30,556 nucleotides of DNA, from NCBI GenBank assembly GCA_948688495.1, contig CAPQSW010000020.1:1-30556 (forward strand). Direction: 5' to 3'. Origin of the DNA: an uncultured Lachnospiraceae bacterium. GTDB taxonomy: Bacteria > Bacillota > Clostridia > Lachnospirales > Lachnospiraceae. This document shows positions 8,372 through 15,849 of the stretch, in pieces. The notes below the pieces were generated by a model. That model had not been told where the DNA came from and ran no database searches. It saw only the letters and a program-made list of their open reading frames with translations. Each line of letters starts with the position of its first letter. Position 1 is the stretch's first letter. The position numbers and the translations under genes were made by a program.

Positions 8372-9192
8372 GAATTGGAAAGAGATGTTTGATCATAATT
8401 GCGGCATTGCTGCTGGCAGGGATATTTGCTGTGCCAGTGCAGGCAGAGGTTAATATGCAGATGACGGATCAGGCGGGACTTTTGTCCGATGAGGAAACAA
8501 AAGACATGGGGAGCCGGATCGAGGAATTGGAGGGCAGTACAGGCTGGGATATCATGGCAATGACTACAGGTGATGCCGAAGGGCAGGACGCCACCGCCTA
8601 TGCAGAAGCCTGGTTTGACAAGTATACCACGAAGGATGACGGTGTGATCTGTGCCATTGATATGGATAACCGGGAGATCGTTGTCCGTGCCTTTGGGGAG
8701 GCCATGTATTATATTACGGATAACCGGACGGATAAGATTCTGGATGCAGGCTATGATGAGGTGTCTAACGAGCAGTATGGTGCGGCGTTGCAGGCGATGC
8801 TTGGGGAAGTCGAGGATGCCTACTTAAGTGAAGATCCGGATAAGAATCATCTCTATGATGAAGATACCGGAGAGATTATACGCCATCCGCGAGGGAGAAG
8901 CATCACCTTGTCAGAAATATTGATTGCCCTTGGTGTGGCATTGCTTGCAGGCGGCGGGACGGCCGGCGTAATTTTTAGAAGATACCGCCTGAAATTTGGT
9001 GGTTACCAATATCCCATAGAGAAGAATGGCAGTGTGAGATTGACTGCAAAAGAGGATAAACTTGTCAATTCTTTTGTGACCCACAGGCATATTCCGAAGC
9101 AGCAGTCCAGCGGAGGCGGCGGGGGCAGCCGCAGTACGGTACATACCGGATCCGGTGGGCGCATGTCCAGCGGAGGAAGCAGAAAGTTTTAG
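8368..9192 (+). CDS. TPM-domain membrane protein (YdjH-like)
   Basis: 274 residues: signal peptide or membrane anchor at about 1-25 (CLIIIAALLLAGIFAVPVQA), then a TPM domain (about 30-155; MTDQAGLLSDEE, later GDAEGQDATAYAEAWFDKY), a second membrane segment near 183-203, and a Gly/Ser-rich tail (SSGGGGGS, SSGGS) typical of this family. TPM proteins sit outside or across the membrane; YdjH is the third member of the Bacillus ydjGHI group. The ATG at 8368 overlaps the previous stop and has GGAGG nine bases upstream; the ATG at 8359 would start right after that site. Last gene of the operon. Confidence 0.85.
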   Translation: MRIGKRCLIIIAALLLAGIFAVPVQAEVNMQMTDQAGLLSDEETKDMGSRIEELEGSTGWDIMAMTTGDAEGQDATAYAEAWFDKYTTKDDGVICAIDMDNREIVVRAFGEAMYYITDNRTDKILDAGYDEVSNEQYGAALQAMLGEVEDAYLSEDPDKNHLYDEDTGEIIRHPRGRSITLSEILIALGVALLAGGGTAGVIFRRYRLKFGGYQYPIEKNGSVRLTAKEDKLVNSFVTHRHIPKQQSSGGGGGSRSTVHTGSGGRMSSGGSRKF

Positions 9193-9222
9193 GGAACAGT
9201 TCGTATACTGTTGTAAAAGTGC

Positions 9223-9251
9223 TTGCATTTCATAATTAAATATGCTAATAT
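9223..9251 (+). promoter_or_regulatory. Promoter of the ACT regulator-hom-apgM operon
   Basis: TTGCAT (9223-9228), 17-base spacer, TAATAT (9246-9251) with TGC directly before it (extended -10). A short palindrome AACAGT-TCGTAT-ACTGTT lies just upstream (9195-9212) and could be an operator or a weak terminator of the previous operon. Confidence 0.65.
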
Positions 9252-9301
9252 CTTTGCAGTGAGCACAAATGTATTTCACAGGCAAACAAACTGGGGGCAT
9301 C

Positions 9302-9745
9302 ATGGATGACAAGACGAAATATTTTGTTTTAAAGAAGAAAGCCGTTCCAGAGGTATTATTAAAAGTTGTGGAGGCGAAGAAGCTTTTGGAATCCGGGCGC
9401 GTGGAATCTGTGCAGGAAGCGACGGATTCAGTGGGAATCAGCCGGAGTTCTTTCTATAAGTATAAGGACGATATCTTTCCGTTTCACGACAATGCCAAGG
9501 GAAAGACCATTACAATGGTAATACAGATGGATGACAAGCCGGGACTTTTGTCCCTGGTTCTGCAGATTGTGGCAGATTTCCATGCCAATATCCTGACCAT
9601 CCATCAGAGTATTCCGGTAAACGGAATCGCATCCCTTACCTTGAGTGTAGATGTCCTGCCAGATACGAAAAACGTGTCACAGATGGTAGAGAACATTGAG
9701 CAGCAGGAGGGAATCCATTATTTAAAAATATTAGCCAGGGAGTGA
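9302..9745 (+). CDS. ACT-domain HTH regulator (PheB/ThrR family)
   Basis: 147 residues, the family's usual size. The N-terminal half has a helix-turn-helix-like segment (SVQEATDSVGISRSSFYKYK, about 36-55); the C-terminal half is an ACT domain (TITMVIQMDDKPGLLSLVLQ, later TLSVDVLPD). Family proteins were long annotated as PheB; the Bacillus member ThrR is a DNA-binding repressor of threonine biosynthesis. Here the next gene, 4 bases downstream, is homoserine dehydrogenase, which fits amino-acid-responsive control of the threonine branch. The start at 9302 is chosen for the conserved MDDKTKYFVLKKKAVPE; a G-rich stretch (GGGGG) lies upstream as a weak ribosome binding site. The in-frame upstream codon at 9269 adds a non-family extension. 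Confidence 0.88.
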   Translation: MDDKTKYFVLKKKAVPEVLLKVVEAKKLLESGRVESVQEATDSVGISRSSFYKYKDDIFPFHDNAKGKTITMVIQMDDKPGLLSLVLQIVADFHANILTIHQSIPVNGIASLTLSVDVLPDTKNVSQMVENIEQQEGIHYLKILARE

Positions 9746-9749
9746 CATT

Positions 9750-10949
9750 ATGATTAAGATAGCGATTTTAGGTTACGGAACCATTGGTTCCGGTGTGGTA
9801 GAAGTATTGAATACCAACAAAGAAAGCATTGCCAAGCGCGCAGGCGATGAGATTGAAGTAAAATATATTTTGGATTTGCGCGATTTTCCAGGAGATCCTA
9901 TGCAGGACAAGGTGATCCATGATTATGATGTGATAGCAGATGACCCGGAAATCCAGGTAGTTGTGGAGGCAATGGGCGGCGTAGAACCGGCATACACGTT
10001 TGTAAAACGTGCCTTGCTTGCGGGCAAGAGTGTGACGACCTCCAACAAGGCGCTTGTGGCAAAGCATGGTGCAGAGCTGATTGCCATTGCCCGGGAGCAG
10101 AATATCAATTTCCTGTTTGAAGCCAGCGTGGGCGGTGGCATCCCGATTATCCGTCCGTTAAATTCCTCGCTTACGGCAGACGAGATTGAGGAGATTACCG
10201 GAATATTGAACGGTACGACAAACTATATATTGAGCAAAATGACATTTGAAGGCCTGGAGTTTGCGGATGTGCTCAAAGATGCCCAGTCCAGGGGATATGC
10301 GGAGGCTGACCCCACGGCGGACGTCGAGGGTTATGACGCCTGCCGCAAAATTGCCATCCTGACCTCTCTCGTGTGCGGTCAGCAGGTGGATTTTGAAGAT
10401 ATTTATACAGAGGGAATTTCTAAGATTACCGCAGATGACATCAAATATGCCAAAGCTTTGGGGCTGGTTATTAAGCTTCTTGCTACCAGCAAAAAGACAA
10501 AAGAGGGATATTGTGCGATGGTTGCGCCTTTTATGCTGTCACAGCAGCATCCCCTGTACAGTGTCAATGATGTCTTCAACGCGATTTTCGTACATGGAAA
10601 TGTCTTAGGGGATGCGATGTTCTATGGAAGCGGAGCTGGCAAATTGCCGACGGCAAGCGCAGTGGTTGCAGATATTGTGGATATTGCAAAGCATCTACAT
10701 AAGAATATCCTGATGTCCTGGAGTTCCAAGAAGATGGATTTGGTGGACAAGGGAAAGAGCGAGAGCCGTTTCTTTGTGCGTACCACGGAAGGGAAAGAGC
10801 AGGTAAAAGCATTGTTCGGCGAAGTGGAGTTTGTGGAAGTGCCAGAAATCAGCGGTGAGATCGGATTCCTGACCGGGACAATGAGTGAAGAAGACTATGA
10901 GAAAAAATCCGATGGTCTGAATGTGATTCAGAGAATCCGTGTGGTGTAA
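9750..10949 (+). CDS. hom: Homoserine dehydrogenase
   Basis: 399 residues. Reduces aspartate semialdehyde to homoserine using NAD(P)H, feeding threonine and methionine synthesis. Seen: N-terminal nucleotide-binding GYGTIG (about 8-13), the TTSNKALVAKHG segment, EASVGGGIPIIRPL, and NGTTNYILSKM with LKDAQSRGYAEADPTADVEG. The C-terminus (FFVRTTEGKEQ to the end) looks like a shortened ACT-type regulatory region, shorter than in 430-residue relatives. Start supported by AGGGAGTG 8-9 bases upstream; the gene is 4 bases after the ACT regulator and shares its promoter. A 6-bp hairpin (CTCAGG/CCTGAG, 10968-10992) lies between its stop and the next gene. Confidence 0.96.
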   Translation: MIKIAILGYGTIGSGVVEVLNTNKESIAKRAGDEIEVKYILDLRDFPGDPMQDKVIHDYDVIADDPEIQVVVEAMGGVEPAYTFVKRALLAGKSVTTSNKALVAKHGAELIAIAREQNINFLFEASVGGGIPIIRPLNSSLTADEIEEITGILNGTTNYILSKMTFEGLEFADVLKDAQSRGYAEADPTADVEGYDACRKIAILTSLVCGQQVDFEDIYTEGISKITADDIKYAKALGLVIKLLATSKKTKEGYCAMVAPFMLSQQHPLYSVNDVFNAIFVHGNVLGDAMFYGSGAGKLPTASAVVADIVDIAKHLHKNILMSWSSKKMDLVDKGKSESRFFVRTTEGKEQVKALFGEVEFVEVPEISGEIGFLTGTMSEEDYEKKSDGLNVIQRIRVV

Positions 10950-11022
10950 GGATAGAGAAAAAGGATGTCTCAGGGGCGGGCTGTTCCTGAGGCATTCTGT
11001 CTGGAAAGGTGGAATGAGAACA

Positions 11023-12231
11023 ATGAAATATGTCGTTGTGTTAGGGGATGGAATGGCAGACCGCCCCATCGAAGAACTGGGAGGCATGACGCCTTTAGAA
11101 TATGCCAGAACGCCTCAGATGGATGCACTGGCAAAAGCCGGGGAGATTGGAATGGTACATACCATTCCAGATGGAATGGCGCCGGGAAGCGATACGGCCA
11201 ATCTTTCCGTACTGGGTTATGACCCAAAGATTTATTATTCCGGGCGTTCTCCCCTGGAGGCGTTGAGCATCGGGGTGGATATGAAACCCACGGATGTCTC
11301 ACTGCGCTGTAATATAGTGACGCTTTCTGAGGAAGAAGCTCAATACGAGGATAAGAAGATTTTAGACCACAGCTCTGGGGAGATTTCCACGGAGGAAGCT
11401 GCAATTTTGATTGAGGCAGTCAAAAGGGAGCTTGAGACAGATATTTATAAATTCTATGCAGGCACCAGTTACCGCCATCTGCTGATCTGGGACCACGGAC
11501 AGGTGATTGACCTGACGCCGCCCCACGATGTGCTGGGGCAGACCGTGGGACAATATCTGCCGGCGGACGAAGCGCTCAGGGAAATGATGAAAAAGAGTTA
11601 CGACATTCTGGTAAATCATCCCATCAATGCGGAGCGTAAGAAGAAGGGATTGAACCCTGCAAATTCCTGTTGGTTCTGGGGAGCAGGCACGAGACCTGCC
11701 TTATCTTCCTTCCAGGAGAAAACGGGACTTAAAGGTACAATGGTATCGGCAGTAGACCTCCTGAAAGGAATTGCAGTAGGCGCTTCCATGAAGAATATTT
11801 CTGTCGAGGGCGCCAATGGAGGGCTTCACACCAATTACGAGGGAAAAGCCCGGGCGGCTGTGGATGCGCTGACAAAAGAGGGTTATGATTTTGTTTATGT
11901 GCACTTGGAGGCTCCTGACGAGATGGGGCATCAGGGCAGTGTGGACAAAAAGGTTCAGGCAATCCAGTATCTGGATGCGCGCGTGATAGCGCCGATTAAG
12001 GAAGGGCTTGAGCAGGCGGGAGAGGAGTTTCGTATGCTTGTGATGCCAGACCATCCCACGCCGATTTCGCTCAGGACACATACTGGCGACAGCGTGCCTT
12101 ATCTGCTTTATGACAGCACTAAGATTCAGGATAACCATTGGAAATATAATGAGAAAGAAGCAGAGCAGTCCGGGCATTGCATTGCGAAGGGCTGTGAGAT
12201 GATAGAATATCTGATTCAGGAAAAGAAATAG
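11023..12231 (+). CDS. ApgM-family phosphoglycerate mutase-like protein, candidate homoserine kinase
   Basis: 402 residues, alkaline-phosphatase superfamily, annotated in most genomes as cofactor-independent phosphoglycerate mutase (apgM). Metal-site motifs visible: VLGDGMAD near the N-terminus, SDTANLSVLGYDP (nucleophile Ser or Thr region), APDEMGHQG, MPDHPTP and RTHTGDSVP. The position after an ACT regulator and hom is typical of the subgroup proposed to replace ThrB as homoserine kinase; no thrB is visible here. So there are two readings: glycolytic mutase, or homoserine kinase. Context favours the second, but the sequence alone does not decide. Start at 11023 (MKYVVVLGDG) fits the family and has AAAGGTGG ten bases upstream; ATG 11014 would be too close to that site. 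Confidence 0.87.
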   Translation: MKYVVVLGDGMADRPIEELGGMTPLEYARTPQMDALAKAGEIGMVHTIPDGMAPGSDTANLSVLGYDPKIYYSGRSPLEALSIGVDMKPTDVSLRCNIVTLSEEEAQYEDKKILDHSSGEISTEEAAILIEAVKRELETDIYKFYAGTSYRHLLIWDHGQVIDLTPPHDVLGQTVGQYLPADEALREMMKKSYDILVNHPINAERKKKGLNPANSCWFWGAGTRPALSSFQEKTGLKGTMVSAVDLLKGIAVGASMKNISVEGANGGLHTNYEGKARAAVDALTKEGYDFVYVHLEAPDEMGHQGSVDKKVQAIQYLDARVIAPIKEGLEQAGEEFRMLVMPDHPTPISLRTHTGDSVPYLLYDSTKIQDNHWKYNEKEAEQSGHCIAKGCEMIEYLIQEKK

Positions 12232-12260
12232 AACACAATTATATCGGACCTTAAGATCAG

Positions 12261-12300
12261 GACCAGGATTATCATTTTCATTGATAGTTCTGGTCTTCTT
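12261..12300 (+). terminator. Intrinsic terminator of the hom operon
   Basis: GACCAGGATTATCA (12261-12274) pairs with TGATAGTTCTGGTC (12282-12295): 14 bp with two G-U pairs and a 7-base loop, followed by TTCTTGTG. It starts 29 bases after the apgM-family stop codon. Confidence 0.7.
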
Positions 12301-12422
12301 GTGTAATAAAACCAGCAATTTATGCTTCGTTGTATCAGATAACATTTTTTTCATCCGACATATATGACAGGAACAGTTGTGAAGCAAGAAACTTAATATC
12401 TGTTGTATTAGGAGGGCGTGAA

Positions 12423-13363
12423 ATGTCAGTATCAGGAGTTGTCGATAGAACAGGGGCAGATTATCAGCAATACCAAAAGCCGGGGGAAGATATTCTCTTC
12501 AAAACGTATTCTTACCAGAATGGGAAGGGGCAGGAAACCGTATATTATGCGAAAGACTGTGTGGAATTATCGCTGGATTCTTATAAAATACCCATCGGTT
12601 CGGATAATTATGAAGATATAAAAAATATGTTAACTGCGCGAAGCCATGGAAACATCGCTTCTATGGGCAGTGGGATGTTTCATGAGACCAGTGAAGTAAT
12701 GCAGGCTTGTATGAACTTTTTAGCAGGGCAAATACAAGGAATGCATGTACGCAGAATATGGAGGAAGGGAAACAATTACTAGAAAGCAATGGGATGAGAT
12801 GGAAGGGAAGCTGTTATTATAATGCAGACTGGTATTATGCCTGTGAAGAAATGCAGGAATTGTTTCGTCAGACGGCAAATGAACTGGCGGACGAATACGG
12901 TGCGGAACATGTAGACTTCGACTATGTGGAGCGGAACACTAAATATACGCTGGATGGTGGAATCAATTATAATGAGGTATGGAATTTCAGAGAGTGGCAG
13001 ATCAATCCTGACAATACAGCAGGAGGCAGTTTTTTGGATTCTGACATGGTTCCGCCGAAAGGGTTTGTGTATGGCAGCTCCGCATACTGGGAAGAGAAAA
13101 ACAGCTTGGAAGGAATCAGGGAAGACGTTACCGGGAAAAAAGCGGGCTCTGTTTCTTTCATGTTTCTTATGGCGGCGGTAAAAAATACAGATATAAGGAC
13201 AAGTCTGCTGCTTGATCAGAAGAATTATCTAAATGATAGTGATTGGAAAGAGGATAGCGCTTATAAAGATGCAGTTGCCTTTCTTAAAAATATTAATATA
13301 AATTGGAGCGTTAGAGCAAATCGTATGGAATTTATGTGTATGGGAAATACTGCAAGCACCTGA
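12423..13363 (+). pseudogene. Unrecognised gene split by a frameshift
   Basis: Two overlapping frames look like one broken gene. The first part starts at 12423 (MSVSGVVDRTGADYQQYQ) behind a strong AGGAGGG and runs to a stop at 12782. The second part, one base back in phase, is open from about 12707 to 13363 and continues with EEGKQLLESNGMRWKGSC and later REWQINPDNTAGGSFLDSDM. Neither the short tail of the first nor the TTG start of the second (no ribosome binding site) is convincing alone, so a one-base loss near 12740-12765 is the simplest view. Joined, it would be about 313 residues, without signal peptide or clear membrane segment; I do not recognise the family. Two real genes or a programmed -1 shift are less likely alternatives. 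Confidence 0.6.
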
Positions 13364-13376
13364 AAGATTATTTTTC

Positions 13377-13405
13377 TTGACACGTCTGTCTATATATGGT
13401 AGACT
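13377..13405 (+). promoter_or_regulatory. Promoter of the blaI-type/M56 operon
   Basis: TTGACA (13377-13382), 17-base spacer, TAGACT (13400-13405), with TGG before it (extended -10). The -10 box lies inside the first BlaI-type operator. Confidence 0.75.
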
Positions 13406-13429
13406 AAAGGTGTCTACTGTATGTAGACA
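13388..13429 (+). promoter_or_regulatory. Two BlaI/MecI-type operators
   Basis: Two palindromes of the same form, GTCTA-N7-TAGAC: 13388-13404 (spanning the -10 region) and 13412-13428 (at the expected transcription start; extended to TGTCTAC-N5-GTAGACA at 13411-13429). Their centres are 24 bases apart. GTCTAC/GTAGAC half-sites resemble known BlaI/MecI operators, so autorepression by the next gene is expected. Confidence 0.75.
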
Positions 13430-13445
13430 GAAAGGCGTGATAAGA

Positions 13446-13808
13446 ATGAAAGATATGAAAATGGGGGCAATAGAATCCCGGTTTGCAGACATTATATGGA
13501 AGAATGAGCCTCTCTCCACATCCGAACTTGTCCGATTCGCTGAGGCGGAATTAAACTGGAAGCGGACAACTGCTTACACCGTGTTAAAGAGGCTGAGCGA
13601 GAGAGGAATTTTCCAAAATAAAAACGGTACAGTCACATCCCTTATCTCCCGGGAAGAGTTTTATTCATTGCAGAGTGAGAAATTTATAGAGGAAACGTTT
13701 CAGGGATCGCTCCCTGCATTTCTGGCAGCTTTTACGAAACGGAAGGAATTGACAAAGGATGAGGTCAAAGAAATCCGCAGGCTGATAGATTCTTTTGGGG
13801 AGGAATAA
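13446..13808 (+). CDS. BlaI/MecI/CopY-family transcriptional repressor
   Basis: 120 residues, typical length. Winged-helix DNA-binding domain: IESRFADIIWKNEPLSTSEL, then the recognition-helix region NWKRTTAYTVLKRLSERGIF and a wing (NKNGTVTSLIS). The C-terminal part (about 75-120) is the dimerisation and cleavage region. In this family the repressor is cut or released when the partner M56 membrane protease senses a signal such as a beta-lactam. The start at 13446 follows AGAAAGG and gives the conserved N-terminus; a longer frame would run through the operators. The gene is 3 bases upstream of the M56 gene, and two operators overlap the shared promoter. Confidence 0.92.
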   Translation: MKDMKMGAIESRFADIIWKNEPLSTSELVRFAEAELNWKRTTAYTVLKRLSERGIFQNKNGTVTSLISREEFYSLQSEKFIEETFQGSLPAFLAAFTKRKELTKDEVKEIRRLIDSFGEE

Positions 13809-13811
13809 GTG

Positions 13812-15218
13812 ATGGAGAATGTTTTTATTCAAATACTCAATATGGGAATTGCGGCGGGATGGCTGATTCTTGCTGTGATGCTGCTTAGAATTATTTTCAA
13901 GAATATGCCGAAGGGGATGCGATGCATTCTGTGGGGACTGGCAGGCATCCGCCTCGTCTGTCCTTGTACCATCGAGTCTGCTTTGAGTCTGATTCCAAGC
14001 GCACAGACGATCAGACCGGATATTGTCTATCAGCAAAAGCCGGAGATACACAGCGGTATCGGGGCGTTGAACCGGACCGTCAATCCGCTTCTCTCTGAAA
14101 GCTTTGCACCGGATGTTACGGCAAGTATCAATCCGTTGCAGATTTGGATATTTCTTGCCTCCTTTATCTGGATAGCGGGAATGGTTTTGATGGCAGTGTA
14201 TGCGGTCAGCAGCTATTGTGTACTGTATCAAAAAGTCAGGGAGAGCGTCAGGTGGAAGGATAATCTGTATTTCTGCGACCATATTCATACACCGTTTATT
14301 TTAGGCGTGGCCCGTCCAAGGATTTATCTGCCTTCCGGTATAGAAGAAGAACATATTGTGTATGTGCATGCCCATGAAAACGCGCATCTGGCAAGGCGTG
14401 ACCATATATGGAAGCTGATAGCGTTTCTGTTGCTGTCCGTCTACTGGTTCCATCCCCTTTGCTGGGCTGCATACTGGCTGTTTTGCAAGGATCTGGAATT
14501 TGCCTGTGATGAGAGGGCTGTCAGGGATTTTGATATGGAAAGAAAGAAAGCATATGCGAAAGCCCTGCTGGAATGCAGCATTGATAGCCGAAAGCTTGCC
14601 GCCTGTCCCCTCGCCTTTGGAGAAATCAGCGTAAAGAAACGGATTCAGGGAGTGCTTGGTTATCGCAGACCGGCATTCTGGAAAATCATAATTGCGGCCA
14701 TTGTCTGCGTCATGGCAGCGGCCTGTTTTCTGACAAATCCTAAGGGAAGCGCATCGGAGCTGTTTGGCCGTGAGTATGCCGTAGAGGAAATTGTGTATGA
14801 GTCACCGTTGCTTTCTGTTATGCTTACGCCGGGAGAGTCACCGTCCTATTCGTTGACGAAGAACGGAACGCTTATGGAAAAGAGAAGCGCGCTTCTCTAT
14901 GGAGAAGAAGCGTCAAAGGAATGGGTGACTTGCGGCAGAGCAGAAAAAATAACCCTCACAGAAGATAATCTTGACCAATACATTTACTGGAACGGGCCGC
15001 TCCTGCCGTCAAACTTCAAACCGTCTGAACTCAGGGAGAAGAACGATGGAGCCTGGTATGTGAACTCGGAAGCTGAAGAGGGGAAATTCTACTACATCCT
15101 CCAGCAGAAAAATGGGGGTATTTATCTGGCGGAAGGAAGCGATAGGGGGGAGGATACCCAAATGCAGATGGATCCATGCAATTTCTGGCGGATTTACAAG
15201 CTTAAGGAGAAAGCCTGA
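13812..15218 (+). CDS. M56 (BlaR1-type) membrane metalloprotease sensor
   Basis: 468 residues. Membrane segments near 8-28, 36-52, 115-140, 205-225 and 290-310. Zinc protease motif HENAH at 188-192 (HExxH), with the downstream DLEFACDERAV segment supplying the third ligand region. The extracellular C-terminus (about 160 residues) is not a full penicillin-binding domain as in BlaR1/MecR1, so the signal need not be a beta-lactam. The partner repressor is encoded just upstream. Start 13812 (MENVFIQIL) has GGGGAGGA seven bases upstream; GTG 13809 is the alternative. The end overlaps the convergent DUF2752 gene by 17 bases. Confidence 0.9.
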   Translation: MENVFIQILNMGIAAGWLILAVMLLRIIFKNMPKGMRCILWGLAGIRLVCPCTIESALSLIPSAQTIRPDIVYQQKPEIHSGIGALNRTVNPLLSESFAPDVTASINPLQIWIFLASFIWIAGMVLMAVYAVSSYCVLYQKVRESVRWKDNLYFCDHIHTPFILGVARPRIYLPSGIEEEHIVYVHAHENAHLARRDHIWKLIAFLLLSVYWFHPLCWAAYWLFCKDLEFACDERAVRDFDMERKKAYAKALLECSIDSRKLAACPLAFGEISVKKRIQGVLGYRRPAFWKIIIAAIVCVMAAACFLTNPKGSASELFGREYAVEEIVYESPLLSVMLTPGESPSYSLTKNGTLMEKRSALLYGEEASKEWVTCGRAEKITLTEDNLDQYIYWNGPLLPSNFKPSELREKNDGAWYVNSEAEEGKFYYILQQKNGGIYLAEGSDRGEDTQMQMDPCNFWRIYKLKEKA

Positions 15219-15648
15219 TGTGTTCCAGTAAATCAATATCCCACACGATCAGCAGAAGATTCCGTACAATAAAATGGACAATGACAATCCCGAGTGCGGC
15301 CCAGATGTAGCCGTCGCGGTATCTCATGCCGATTTTTACCCGGTGCCTTGAAATCCGCTCAATGGATTGGCTGATTAAGAACCAGCCGCCCAGAACGGCA
15401 GTATAGAGGACCAGCGGATGACAGATAAAAGAGGTGAGTATCTGTCCGTGCAGCAGGGCGGATACTGCCCGTGTGCCTCCACAGCCGGGGCAGTACAACC
15501 CAAAAGCACTGTAGAAAATACATGGTACCATCAGTTTGTCATAGGGGAGCGGCAAAAGCTTGTATAAAAGAAAAAGAGTGCCTGCCACAAAGACAAGCGA
15601 CCAGCCTGTCACGAAAAGGGCTGTTTCTTCTTTTTTTCGATTTCTCAT
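15202..15648 (-). CDS. DUF2752 membrane protein
   Basis: 148 residues with about four membrane segments and the family signature CPGCGGTRA (about residues 53-61). The function is unknown; relatives are common in Lachnospiraceae near DUF4190 and CD225-type membrane proteins, and a DUF4190 gene lies 1.8 kb away here. The N-terminus is Arg/Lys rich (MRNRKKEE), which would keep it inside. Ribosome binding site AAGGAGA lies 8 bases upstream of the ATG. It is convergent with, and overlaps, the M56 gene by 17 bases, and is transcribed from a strong promoter that shares its -35 region with the divergent HExxH gene. Confidence 0.88.
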   Translation of the reverse strand: MRNRKKEETALFVTGWSLVFVAGTLFLLYKLLPLPYDKLMVPCIFYSAFGLYCPGCGGTRAVSALLHGQILTSFICHPLVLYTAVLGGWFLISQSIERISRHRVKIGMRYRDGYIWAALGIVIVHFIVRNLLLIVWDIDLLEHIRLSP

Positions 15649-15742
15649 GAAAGCATCTCCTTACAGGTATGTTCCAATTTGTAACGGATTCATCCGCGCC
15701 ATATAGTTGATGATTCCGGCGGGCTGAATTGTTACAAAATTA

Positions 15743-15771
15743 AGTATATAAGCATTTTTATCATTTGTCAA
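15743..15771 (-). promoter_or_regulatory. Promoter of the DUF2752 gene
   Basis: On the minus strand: TTGACA (15771-15766), 17-base spacer, TATACT (15748-15743). The expected transcript has a leader of about 88 bases. The -35 box overlaps that of the divergent promoter. Confidence 0.72.
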
Positions 15772-15793
15772 AGAGAAGGATATGTGATATTAT
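15765..15793 (+). promoter_or_regulatory. Promoter of the HExxH-protein gene
   Basis: TTGTCA (15765-15770), 17-base spacer, TATTAT (15788-15793), with TGA before it (extended -10). The -35 box is the same small palindrome TTTGTCAAA used on the other strand, so only one polymerase could bind at a time. Confidence 0.72.
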
Positions 15794-15849
15794 AGAATTT
15801 AAGAAGTAATGTGCAAAAATATCTTTGATATTTGGAAAGGGATGAGAAT

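Noticed and set aside
10968..10992. CTCAGG/CCTGAG hairpin between hom and the apgM-family gene
   Set aside because: Only 6 bp with an 11-base or longer loop and no T run; not supported as terminator or riboswitch.
11701..12387. Long minus-strand open frame opposite the apgM-family gene
   Set aside because: The plus strand encodes a clear family with all metal motifs; the minus frame has no ribosome binding site or recognisable domain.
13665..14288. Minus-strand open frame of about 200 codons across the blaI-type and M56 genes
   Set aside because: Shadow of two well supported genes; basic, low-similarity translation and no start signals.
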